DNA of 64,000 nt, taken from positions 372,001-436,000 of the forward strand of contig NZ_NMYC01000005.1 of the NCBI RefSeq assembly GCF_002860345.1, given 5' to 3'. The notes under the pieces were generated by a model that saw only the letters and a list, made by a program, of their open reading frames with translations, was not told the origin of the DNA and did no database searches. Of the stretch, positions 55,705-64,000 are shown piece by piece. The first letter of the stretch is position 1; every line of letters starts with the position of its first letter. The position numbers and the translations under genes were made by a program. The DNA comes from Bifidobacterium anseris (GTDB lineage Bacteria; Actinomycetota; Actinomycetes; Actinomycetales; Bifidobacteriaceae).

Positions 55705-56916
55705 ATGAGTAACGGATTCGACGATTTCTACGCCATCATCCCCGCAGGCGGCACCGGCACAAGGTTGTGGCCGCTGAGCCGCGAAAGCAAACCGAAGTTC
55801 CTCTTCGACCTGCTCGGCCAGGGACGCACGCTCATCCAGACGACCTTCGACCGGCTCGCCGCGATCTGCGGCATCGACCATGTGTGCGTGAGCACCGGCG
55901 AACGCCACGTCGCCGCCGTGCGCGAACAGCTGCCGGAACTCAGCGCCGAGCATATCTTCGCCGAACCGTCGCCGCGCGATTCAACGGCGGCGATCGCGCT
56001 CGCGACGGCCGTGCTGATGCGCCGCCACAGCGACGACATCATCGTCGGATCCTTCGCCGCCGACCACGTCATCCGCGGCAAGCTCGCGTTCATCGAGGCC
56101 GTGCGTCAGGCGGTGCAGACCGCGCGTGCCGGTTATGTGACGACGATCGGCATCGCCGCGTCGCGCCCGTCGACGGCCTTCGGCTACATCCACGAAGGCG
56201 GTTCGCTCGCCGCGCAGATCCCGGACGCGCCCGATGCGACGCTCGTCGAACGATTCGTCGAGAAACCGAACGCCGTCACCGCGCAGGCGTACCTGTCGAC
56301 CGGCGAATATCGTTGGAACGCCGGCATGTTCGTCATGCGCGCGAGCGTGCTGATGGACCATCTGCACAAGGAAAAGCCGCGGCTGGCGCGCGCGATCGAC
56401 GCGATCGCCGACGCAATCGTCGCCGACGACCACGCGTACGAGACGGCCGTCGAAACGGCGCGCATGCACGGCGAGAACCCGCGCGAAACCGTGCAACGCG
56501 AGGATTTCCACGCGCATCGCGACGCGGCGATGGCGCGCCACTGGCCGTCGATCGAGAAGATCGCCTTCGATTACGCGGTCGCCGAGCCGCTGTCTGTCGA
56601 AGGCGGCGTCGCGATGATTCCGGGTGATTTCGGGTGGGACGACGTCGGCGATTTCAATTCGGTCGCCGCTCTGCTGCCGAGCGTCGACGAACGCAACAAC
56701 AAAGTGCTCGGTTCACTTGACGACGTCACGACGCTCGACTCGGCTGGTGACGTCATCGTTGCCGGCGGCGACCGCACGATCGCGCTGCTCGGCGTGAACG
56801 ACATGGTCGTCGTCGACACCCCCGATGCGCTGCTCGTCGCGCCGCGCGCACGCAGTCAGGAGGTCAAGGCGATCGTCAAGCATCTGGCGGAATCGGGAGA
56901 CGACGAACTGCTGTAG
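55705..56916 (+). CDS. Mannose-1-phosphate guanylyltransferase-type nucleotidyltransferase
   Basis: In this 403-residue protein the pyrophosphorylase signature FYAIIPAGGTGTRLWPLSRESKPKF opens the domain. PSPRDSTAAIALA, FAADHVI, GYIHEGG, VEKPN and WNAGMFVMRA are typical of ManC-like GDP-mannose pyrophosphorylases, as is VAMIPGDFGWDDVGDF. It would make GDP-mannose from mannose-1-phosphate and GTP for glycans. ATG 55705 lies 7 nt after TAAGAT; an ATG at 55696 is in frame. No C-terminal isomerase domain is present. Confidence 0.9.
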   Translation: MSNGFDDFYAIIPAGGTGTRLWPLSRESKPKFLFDLLGQGRTLIQTTFDRLAAICGIDHVCVSTGERHVAAVREQLPELSAEHIFAEPSPRDSTAAIALATAVLMRRHSDDIIVGSFAADHVIRGKLAFIEAVRQAVQTARAGYVTTIGIAASRPSTAFGYIHEGGSLAAQIPDAPDATLVERFVEKPNAVTAQAYLSTGEYRWNAGMFVMRASVLMDHLHKEKPRLARAIDAIADAIVADDHAYETAVETARMHGENPRETVQREDFHAHRDAAMARHWPSIEKIAFDYAVAEPLSVEGGVAMIPGDFGWDDVGDFNSVAALLPSVDERNNKVLGSLDDVTTLDSAGDVIVAGGDRTIALLGVNDMVVVDTPDALLVAPRARSQEVKAIVKHLAESGDDELL

Positions 56917-56966
56917 GCACCCGTGCATGCGGGGCACGTCAGCGGCGGCGTTGCGCCATTTTTCGG

Positions 56967-56979
56967 TTAACGTCGTTAA
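56967..56979. promoter_or_regulatory. Palindrome TTAACG-T-CGTTAA upstream of pgi
   Basis: A 13-bp perfect dyad with a one-base centre lies 168 nt before the pgi ATG, in a 231-nt gap. A second partial dyad, CGTTGCAAACG, is near 57059-57069. Both look like operators for LacI-type or similar regulators; the regulator is unknown. Confidence 0.4.
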
Positions 56980-57147
56980 GCAATGAGCGATGTCACATCG
57001 CGCACAGCCGACGGGAGGCACTGTCTTATTTCGTGAGTAGTGTGTGTGTTCTGTGAAGCGTTGCAAACGTATGCCGACTGACGGCGGCGCGCATGGCGCC
57101 ATCGCAGCACGCGCGCTTTGCAGAAGATGATGATGAAAGGACCAACA

Positions 57148-58845
<1,698 letters not shown>

Positions 58846-59260
58846 TCTCCGCGGTGGCGGCTGCGGTTTGCTGCGGTGGCTGAGTAGCTGAAGCGGCTGC
58901 TGAACGAGGCATAAGGTGCATGGCCCAGTATGGGCTGTGCACCTTATGCGTTCTCTGGCTGCTTCGATGAGCCGATCGGCCGCCAATGGCCGTTTGTGGG
59001 TGATGCCACCTATAGGGTGCCGCCGCGGTGGCGGATGCCTGACCGATGACGTCCGAGACTGTTCATGGCCGTGTGTATACTACTGAACGTTGTGCCGATG
59101 CATGGGGTGCCGCATAACCCCGCGCATCTTCAGGTCCAGTCGAACGTGACTTTCGGCGGATCGGCAACGCGGGCCGCAGCGGTCCGCGAAAATCAGGCGG
59201 CGTCCGCGCGACGGCTGCCCCAACCACTGCGCTGATATGCGGCAGCGAGCGAGGAACACC
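58846..59260. promoter_or_regulatory. pgi terminator and rplS leader region
   Basis: These 415 bases carry no evident gene. The 5' part has the pgi terminator. TATACT at 59076-59081 is the best -10 for rplS, about 180 nt before its ATG, with a poor -35. The long leader is G/C-rich with several short inverted repeats (for example GCATGGGGTGCC/AACCCCGCGC around 59099-59126) and could be autoregulatory, as in some ribosomal-protein genes; I cannot assign it to a known class. Confidence 0.45.
58909..58949 (+). terminator. Terminator of pgi
   Basis: GCATAAGGTGCA (58909-58920) pairs with 58938-58949, and an inner GCCCA/TGGGC helix extends the hairpin. It lies 63 nt after the pgi stop. Confidence 0.8.
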
Positions 59261-59626
59261 ATGGTTAACGCTATTGAGGCATTCGACGCCAAGCACATGA
59301 AGCCGGCCGACGAGATCCCGGCGTTCCGTCCGGGCGACACCGTTGACGTGAACGTGAAGATCAAGGAAGGCAACAACTCCCGTATCCAGACCTTCACCGG
59401 CGTGGTGATCGCGCGTCAGGGCGCGGGCGTTCGCGAGACTTTCGTCGTGCGCAAGATCAGCTTCGGCACCGGCGTTGAGCGTCGCTTCCCGCTGCACTCC
59501 CCGTCGATCGACTCGATCAAGGTCGTTCGTCGTGGCCGCGTGCGTCGCGCGAAGCTCTACTACCTGCGCAACCTGCGCGGCAAGGCCGCTCGCATCGTCG
59601 AGCGTCGCGACAACTCCGCCAAGTGA
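59261..59626 (+). CDS. rplS: 50S ribosomal protein L19
   Basis: This 121-residue L19 has [33 protein letters not shown] and [41 protein letters not shown]. The ATG at 59261 follows GCGAGGAA. It is followed by a terminator, then lepB and rnhB, the usual actinobacterial order. Confidence 0.97.
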   Translation: MVNAIEAFDAKHMKPADEIPAFRPGDTVDVNVKIKEGNNSRIQTFTGVVIARQGAGVRETFVVRKISFGTGVERRFPLHSPSIDSIKVVRRGRVRRAKLYYLRNLRGKAARIVERRDNSAK

Positions 59627-59679
59627 GTGCGGCCGCGCGCGTCGACCTTCGACGTCGGCAGTGCGCGTGCATGATCGTC

Positions 59680-59715
59680 AGAGGATCCGCAACCGCGGGT
59701 CCTCTTTCGTTTTTG
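59680..59715 (+). terminator. Terminator of rplS
   Basis: AGAGGATCCGC (59680-59690) pairs imperfectly with CGGGTCCTCT (to 59705), followed by TTCGTTTTTGTT. It lies 53 nt after the rplS stop. Confidence 0.8.
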
Positions 59716-59903
59716 TTGATGTTTGTTGATTGTTCGTTGGTTTTGCTGTCGGCGGCGACGATTCAGTTCGCGGCGCAATGTGATGGGGTTGTGCGTGCGC
59801 GCGGCCGTTATGCCAGCGATGTCATACAATGACGTACAGCGCAGTCGCGCCTTCGGGGGTGCGAATGCGACGATGAGCACTGCAGCCAACAGTCAGGAGA
59901 TTC

Positions 59904-60644
59904 ATGCGCAACGATTCGTCAGCCGAGGGCACCCGTATGGGCGGCGAAGACGCGCCTATGCCGTCGCCGGGCGGTGCCGGCCGCGACGACGCGACCAACG
60001 CGCGGCATGCCAACCAAGCTAAGCCGGACGCGAAGTTCACGGTGCGCGATTTCCTGTTGTGGTGCGCGTTGCCGATCGCCATCGTCGTGCTGATGCGCGT
60101 GTTCCTGTTCGGCATGTACGTCATTCCGTCGAAGTCGATGGAGGACACGATCGTCCCCGGCGACCGCGTTGTGACGACGAAGCTCACGCCGCGCGTCACC
60201 AAGCTCAAGCGGGGTGACATCGTTGTCTTCAAAGACCCTGCGAATTGGCTTGCCGATGAGCAGACAACGTTCGCGAGCGAATACCTGATCAAACGACTCA
60301 TCGGGCTGCCGGGCGACATCGTCGAGTGCGACGGCAACGGTGCGCCGGTCGTCATCAACGGCGTCGCCATCGACGAGACGTCGTATATCAAGCCGGGCGC
60401 GGAGCCGAGCGCGTTCCCATTCAAGGTGACCGTTAAGCCGGGACATGTGTTTGTGATGGGTGACAATCGTTCGAATTCCGCGGATTCCCGATACCATCAG
60501 AACGATGGTGACAACGGGCTCGTGCCGATCAGCGACATCGTCGGCGTCGCCTTCGCGCGCTACTGGCCACTTAACCGTATCGGTTGGCTGAGCGCGCATC
60601 ACGACGTCTTCGCCGATGTGCCTTCGCGCGAAACGAGTGAGTGA
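59904..60644 (+). CDS. lepB: Signal peptidase I
   Basis: The 246-residue type I leader peptidase has a disordered N-terminus of about 40 residues and one membrane helix (LLWCALPIAIVVLMRVFLF). The nucleophile Ser is in PSKSMEDTI, the general-base Lys in YLIKRLIGLPGD, and GDNRSNSADSR follows. The active site faces outside and removes signal peptides. AGGAG-type sequence precedes the ATG. A parS-like sequence starts at the base after the stop codon. Confidence 0.95.
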   Translation: MRNDSSAEGTRMGGEDAPMPSPGGAGRDDATNARHANQAKPDAKFTVRDFLLWCALPIAIVVLMRVFLFGMYVIPSKSMEDTIVPGDRVVTTKLTPRVTKLKRGDIVVFKDPANWLADEQTTFASEYLIKRLIGLPGDIVECDGNGAPVVINGVAIDETSYIKPGAEPSAFPFKVTVKPGHVFVMGDNRSNSADSRYHQNDGDNGLVPISDIVGVAFARYWPLNRIGWLSAHHDVFADVPSRETSE

Positions 60645-60660
60645 CGTTTCACGTGAAGCA
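60645..60660. other. Candidate parS (ParB-binding) site
   Basis: CGTTTCACGTGAAGCA matches 14 of 16 positions of the bacterial parS consensus TGTTTCACGTGAAACA, including the whole GTTTCACGTGAA core. It lies directly after the lepB stop, in a 224-nt gap before rnhB. ParB nucleates on such sites to organise the origin region. ParB binding has not been seen; it is inferred from the sequence match. Confidence 0.6.
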
Positions 60661-60868
60661 CGGTAGGTGGTGACGACTGCCGCGGCGTGGCCGGCGTGGT
60701 GGCCGGCTGCTGGAACTGCTTGTGCACGGCGGCTGCGCGCAGTGACGATGTGCAGCGAATGGGCGGTCGCGTAGCGTGAAAGTGATTCGCGTGGAGCGGC
60801 GGTGAGGGTGATCGCGCAGTGTAGTGGGCGGAACGTCGAACGATCAGACGATCAGGAAAGAGGATGGG

Positions 60869-61570
60869 ATGAGCATTTCCGCAGTGCCAACGTTTGAGCT
60901 CGAGCGGCGCATCGCGGCGGATGGATACGATGTCATCGTCGGCTTCGACGAAGTGGGACGCGGGTCGCTCGCGGGGCCGGTGATGGTCGGCGCCGCAGCG
61001 TTCCACGCTGCCGATCTCGACCGCGCGCAGCAGTCGATTCCGCAATATCTGGCGGATTCGAAGATGCTCACCGAGCATCGTCGCGAAGCGCTGTACGAGC
61101 CGCTGCAGAAGTGGGTGGACGCGTACGCCATCGGCTCGGCGACGAATCAGGAAATCGATGAATGGGGCATCACCTATGCTCTCGGCATCGCCGCGCTGCG
61201 GGCGCTCGATGAGGTCGAACGCGCGCTCGGCCTCGAACAAGAAGGTGGCGTGCGCGTTGGCGCGATTCTCGATGGGCCGAGCGACTACATCTCGAAAGCG
61301 TTCATGTCTTTTGAAGCGCCGCTCGCGCCGGTATTGCCATACGTCGTCACTCAGGTCAAGGGTGATCAGCGATGCTGTTCGGTCGCAGCCGCCGCCGTGC
61401 TCGCGAAGGTGAAGCGCGACCGGCTCATGGTTGCGCTCGCCGAGGAGAACCCCGACTATGCGCGCTACGGGTGGGCGCACAACAAAGGCTACGGTTCGCA
61501 GGCGCATCGCGAGGCGATTGTTCAATACGGTCCGAGCGATCTGCATCGCGTCAGCTGGAAGCTGACGTGA
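60869..61570 (+). CDS. rnhB: Ribonuclease HII
   Basis: In this 233-residue RNase HII catalytic carboxylates appear in VGFDEVGRGSLAGPV and later ILDGPSDYI; DSKMLTEHRRE and VKGDQRCCSVAAAAVLAKVKRD are conserved. It removes ribonucleotides from DNA. ATG 60869 follows AAAGAGGATGG; an upstream in-frame ATG at 60824 lacks conservation. Confidence 0.94.
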   Translation: MSISAVPTFELERRIAADGYDVIVGFDEVGRGSLAGPVMVGAAAFHAADLDRAQQSIPQYLADSKMLTEHRREALYEPLQKWVDAYAIGSATNQEIDEWGITYALGIAALRALDEVERALGLEQEGGVRVGAILDGPSDYISKAFMSFEAPLAPVLPYVVTQVKGDQRCCSVAAAAVLAKVKRDRLMVALAEENPDYARYGWAHNKGYGSQAHREAIVQYGPSDLHRVSWKLT

Positions 61571-61733
61571 GTGGCGTCGCCGACGCTCCATAGCTGTAAA
61601 TGCAAGGGTGGCCCCCTGTGCGGATATGCAATCGTGTGCGTCATCCTTAAGGTTGAGAGATGCGTGGAAGGCGGGGCAAAGTCATCCCGATGCATGATGG
61701 TTGCGCGGGCGGCGCAATCGTAGCGTGGCAACC

Positions 61734-62672
61734 ATGAACGTACAGAACCCGTCACAGCAATTCAGCATCAACGATCCGCCGGCGGCGCACCAGCCGCGCG
61801 CCGTGCGCACACAGCAAGGCGCCCCGACGCCGGTGCTGCACGGCATCGACCTTGTTATGGATTACAACGCCACATCGCGCAGCACCATCCAACCTGGGCA
61901 GCCGCCGGCGCTCAACCATGCGAATTTCCTCGTTGGCGAAGGCGAACGTGTGGCGATCATGGGGCCGTCGGGGTCGGGCAAGTCGACGCTGCTGCATGTG
62001 CTCGCCGGCATCACGAAGCCGACGACCGGTCGTGTGATGTTCCGCGGTGCCGACATCGATCGCATCAGCGAAGCCGAGCGCACACGTTTGCGTCGTCAGG
62101 CCTTCGGATTCGTCTTTCAATCGGGACAGCTGCTGCCCGAACTGCCGGCTGTCGAGAACGTCGCGCTGCCGCTCATGCTGTCCGGCATGGCGTACCGCGA
62201 GGCCACTGACCGCGCCCTCAGCTGGCTGGACCGCATCGGGTTGCGCCACCTGATGTTCAGCCGCCCCGGCGAGATGAGCGGCGGACAGATGCAGCGCGTG
62301 GCGATCGCGCGTGCGCTGTGCGTAAATCCGGCGATCATCTTCGCCGACGAGCCGACCGGCGCGCTCGACCAGAACACCGGCCGCGACGTCATGCAGCTGC
62401 TGATGGAAGCGGCCGCCGCGAACAATGCTGCCGTCGTGCTCGTCACGCATGACCCGAACATCGCCGCCTTCTGCGGTCGCACCGTCCACATGCGCGACGG
62501 CATCGTACTCGACGCGGCGAATCAGCGGATGGGCAGTGCGGCGAATTGGCCGATGGGGGATGGTGCGCGCGTCGATGGTGCTCGCAACGGTGCCATGACG
62601 AGTGGCCCCATGGGTGGTGCGCCGATGATGGCTGGGTATCCACGCAATCCTTCGCAAGGAGCCCTACGATGA
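61734..62672 (+). CDS. ABC transporter ATP-binding protein (MacB/LolD-like)
   Basis: The 312-residue ATPase has Walker A GPSGSGKST, Q-loop FVFQSGQLLPELPAVENVALPL, signature MSGGQMQRVAIARAL and Walker B IIFADEPTGALD with VLVTHDP. A polar N-terminus of about 30 residues and a Met/Gly-rich C-terminal tail of about 45 flank the domain. It overlaps the FtsX-type permease gene by 4 nt and should drive it. There is no Shine-Dalgarno sequence; TAGCGT is 7 nt before the ATG. Confidence 0.92.
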   Translation: MNVQNPSQQFSINDPPAAHQPRAVRTQQGAPTPVLHGIDLVMDYNATSRSTIQPGQPPALNHANFLVGEGERVAIMGPSGSGKSTLLHVLAGITKPTTGRVMFRGADIDRISEAERTRLRRQAFGFVFQSGQLLPELPAVENVALPLMLSGMAYREATDRALSWLDRIGLRHLMFSRPGEMSGGQMQRVAIARALCVNPAIIFADEPTGALDQNTGRDVMQLLMEAAAANNAAVVLVTHDPNIAAFCGRTVHMRDGIVLDAANQRMGSAANWPMGDGARVDGARNGAMTSGPMGGAPMMAGYPRNPSQGALR

Positions 62673-64000
62673 ACACGTTTGCCCTCTGGAGGCTTTTCCA
62701 CCGCAGCCCCGCCGCCGTCGCCCGGTCGCTTCGCGCGGTGCAAGCGGATACGCAGTCGGTGGTGGATACGACGGCGACGGCAGATGATCAGTTGGCCGCA
62801 CAGTCGAACGCACAGTTGGCGGTGAGCGGACAGCTGACGGCTGACGAGGGGCCGGCTGCGTCATCGGATATGCAGTCGATGAACATGTCGGTGACGAACG
62901 AGTTGGCGGCGGACACGATTGCCACAGAGACGGTGATATCGGACGCCACTACGCCGGCGGCTGACGTAACCGACGCATCGGGGATGCAAGCGTTCGCACA
63001 AACCGCGTCGGACAGCATCGCACAACCCGTGCGCGCAGAACGGCGTGGCGGCGGCGACTTCACGGGGTTGCTCGCCACCATCGCGTTCGCCGCGGCGACG
63101 GCGATCTTCCTCACCGTCCTCGGCGGTCTGCACGGCTTCATCTGGCGTGCGTCGCCGGACCATACGACGGCCTGCATGTTCGACACGTCGCGCTGCACAT
63201 CGCATGACAACGTGAGCGCCGACGGCGAGTTCTACGTCATGCTCGCGATCTTCGCGTGCGTGCTGCTCATCGTCCCGTTCACGACGCTCGCCGGATCGGC
63301 GGCCCGATTGGCGGCGACCCGGCGCGACGAACGCCTCGCGACGCTCAGGCTCGTCGGTGCGACGACATCGCAGGTCATACGATTGACGGCCTTCGAAGCG
63401 GTCAGTCAGGCGGTGACGGGCGCGATCATCGGCGTCGGCGGTTACTTCGCGATCATGCCGCTCATCATGACGCTCACCTTCGAAAATCGCCACTTCAACT
63501 TCGAACAATTGTGGGTCGGCCCCATTGCACTCGTTGGCACCGTCGTCGGCGTCGCGCTGCTCGCACTCGTCTCCGCATTGGTCACATTGCGCCGCGTCGC
63601 GATCACGCCGCTCGGCGTCACCGCACGCCAAGGCTCGACGCTGCCGAGCGGATGGCGGGCCGTCATCTTCGTCGCCGCAATCATCGGCGGATTCGTCGTA
63701 CTCAACAGTCTGCAGCTGTTCGCGCAGGCGGGTGCGGTCGTCGTCTATGCGATCGTATTCGGCATCATCGGCGGCTGCTTCATGCTGCTCAACCTCATCG
63801 GTTCGTGGATAGTGACGGCCGTTGCGAAAACACGCGTCCGCCACCCGAAGAACGCGGCCGTCATGATCGCGATGCGCAGAATCCTCGACAATCCAAAACG
63901 CGCATGGCGCAACGTCTCCGGCATCGCGCTCGCCGTATTTGTCGCCGGCATCACGTCGGTGTGCGGCATCCTCGCCACCGGTGACAACGCCGACCCGGAA
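62669..64000 (+). CDS. FtsX-like ABC transporter permease (3' partial)
   Basis: The frame is open for 444 codons to the window edge. ATG 62669 overlaps the ATPase stop (ATGA) and has AAGGAG upstream. After an amphipathic start (MNTFALWRLFHRSP) comes a hydrophilic Ala/Thr/Gln/Asp-rich stretch of about 110 residues, then DFTGLLATIAFAAATAIFLTVLGGLHGFI, the first helix of the usual permease. LAGSAARLAATRRDERLATLRLVGATTSQV is the FtsX-domain coupling region. At least six further helices follow. The exporter substrate is unknown, perhaps peptides or antimicrobials. Confidence 0.88.
   Translation, partial: MNTFALWRLFHRSPAAVARSLRAVQADTQSVVDTTATADDQLAAQSNAQLAVSGQLTADEGPAASSDMQSMNMSVTNELAADTIATETVISDATTPAADVTDASGMQAFAQTASDSIAQPVRAERRGGGDFTGLLATIAFAAATAIFLTVLGGLHGFIWRASPDHTTACMFDTSRCTSHDNVSADGEFYVMLAIFACVLLIVPFTTLAGSAARLAATRRDERLATLRLVGATTSQVIRLTAFEAVSQAVTGAIIGVGGYFAIMPLIMTLTFENRHFNFEQLWVGPIALVGTVVGVALLALVSALVTLRRVAITPLGVTARQGSTLPSGWRAVIFVAAIIGGFVVLNSLQLFAQAGAVVVYAIVFGIIGGCFMLLNLIGSWIVTAVAKTRVRHPKNAAVMIAMRRILDNPKRAWRNVSGIALAVFVAGITSVCGILATGDNADPE

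Overview
The window is a high-G+C, gene-dense chromosomal segment that reads as an actinobacterium, most probably Bifidobacterium or a close relative. The grounds are protein-level resemblance, many Shine-Dalgarno-led genes mixed with apparently leaderless ones, and actinobacterial gene order such as yceD-rpmF-rnc beside a DivIVA-like coiled-coil gene. The species cannot be fixed from sequence alone. I saw no phage, transposase, CRISPR array or rRNA. About 54 protein genes or gene fragments and two tRNAs are supported.

Layout. 1-2.8 kb: three + strand envelope genes (a repeat-rich membrane-anchored protein cut by the window edge, a DUF4190 protein, a CPBP protease). 2.8-8.1 kb, - strand: MscS channel, TetR regulator, DUF2974 hydrolase, aminotransferase, CmpB-like membrane protein. 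8.4-13.7 kb: two tandem, homologous, roughly 875-residue soluble proteins of unknown function with TPR-like C-termini. 13.8-18.3 kb: a PfkB-like protein with a damaged catalytic motif (-), rpmB (+) and recG (+), with a degenerate repeat block before recG. 18.3-22.2 kb: a palindrome-rich, relatively AT-rich leader followed by a broken VWA/pilin-type LPxTG adhesin gene. 22.2-25.1 kb: rsmD (+), then rpsP-khpA-rimM and trmD (-). 25.3-33 kb: an isolated large lacZ, an EEP-family phosphatase with a 9-bp tandem repeat, ffh, and a CDF-like transporter. 33.2-35.2 kb: an ArsR-MFS pair under a tandem operator. 35.3-46 kb, - strand: cysS, an ABC-F protein, a GATase1 protein, ilvN-ilvB, rnc-rpmF-yceD, a SepIVA-like protein and coaD. 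46.2-55.3 kb: DUF3039, aldo/keto reductase, pncB, a Pr6Pr membrane protein, rph-rdgB, two tandem FemAB-type ligases and an AEC transporter. 55.3-64 kb: tRNA-Leu and tRNA-Thr, a mannose-1-phosphate guanylyltransferase-type gene, pgi, rplS-lepB-rnhB, and an ABC/FtsX exporter pair cut by the right edge.

Most genes are housekeeping: translation (rpmB, rpsP, rimM, trmD, rsmD, rplS, rpmF, cysS, tRNAs), RNA processing (rnc, rph, rnhB), secretion (ffh, lepB), branched-chain amino acids (ilvBN) and cofactors (pncB, coaD). Accessory or surface functions are the adhesin, the Fem pair, the CPBP group and the ABC exporter.

Most worth a second look: the tandem 875-residue pair; the adhesin break, which coincides with a 16-bp repeat; the GACA/TGTC palindrome cluster before it; a parS-like site after lepB; an EF-hand-like loop inside RdgB; a roughly 110-residue hydrophilic insertion in the FtsX-type permease; and nine genes whose ATG lies 6-10 nt after a TAnnnT hexamer.
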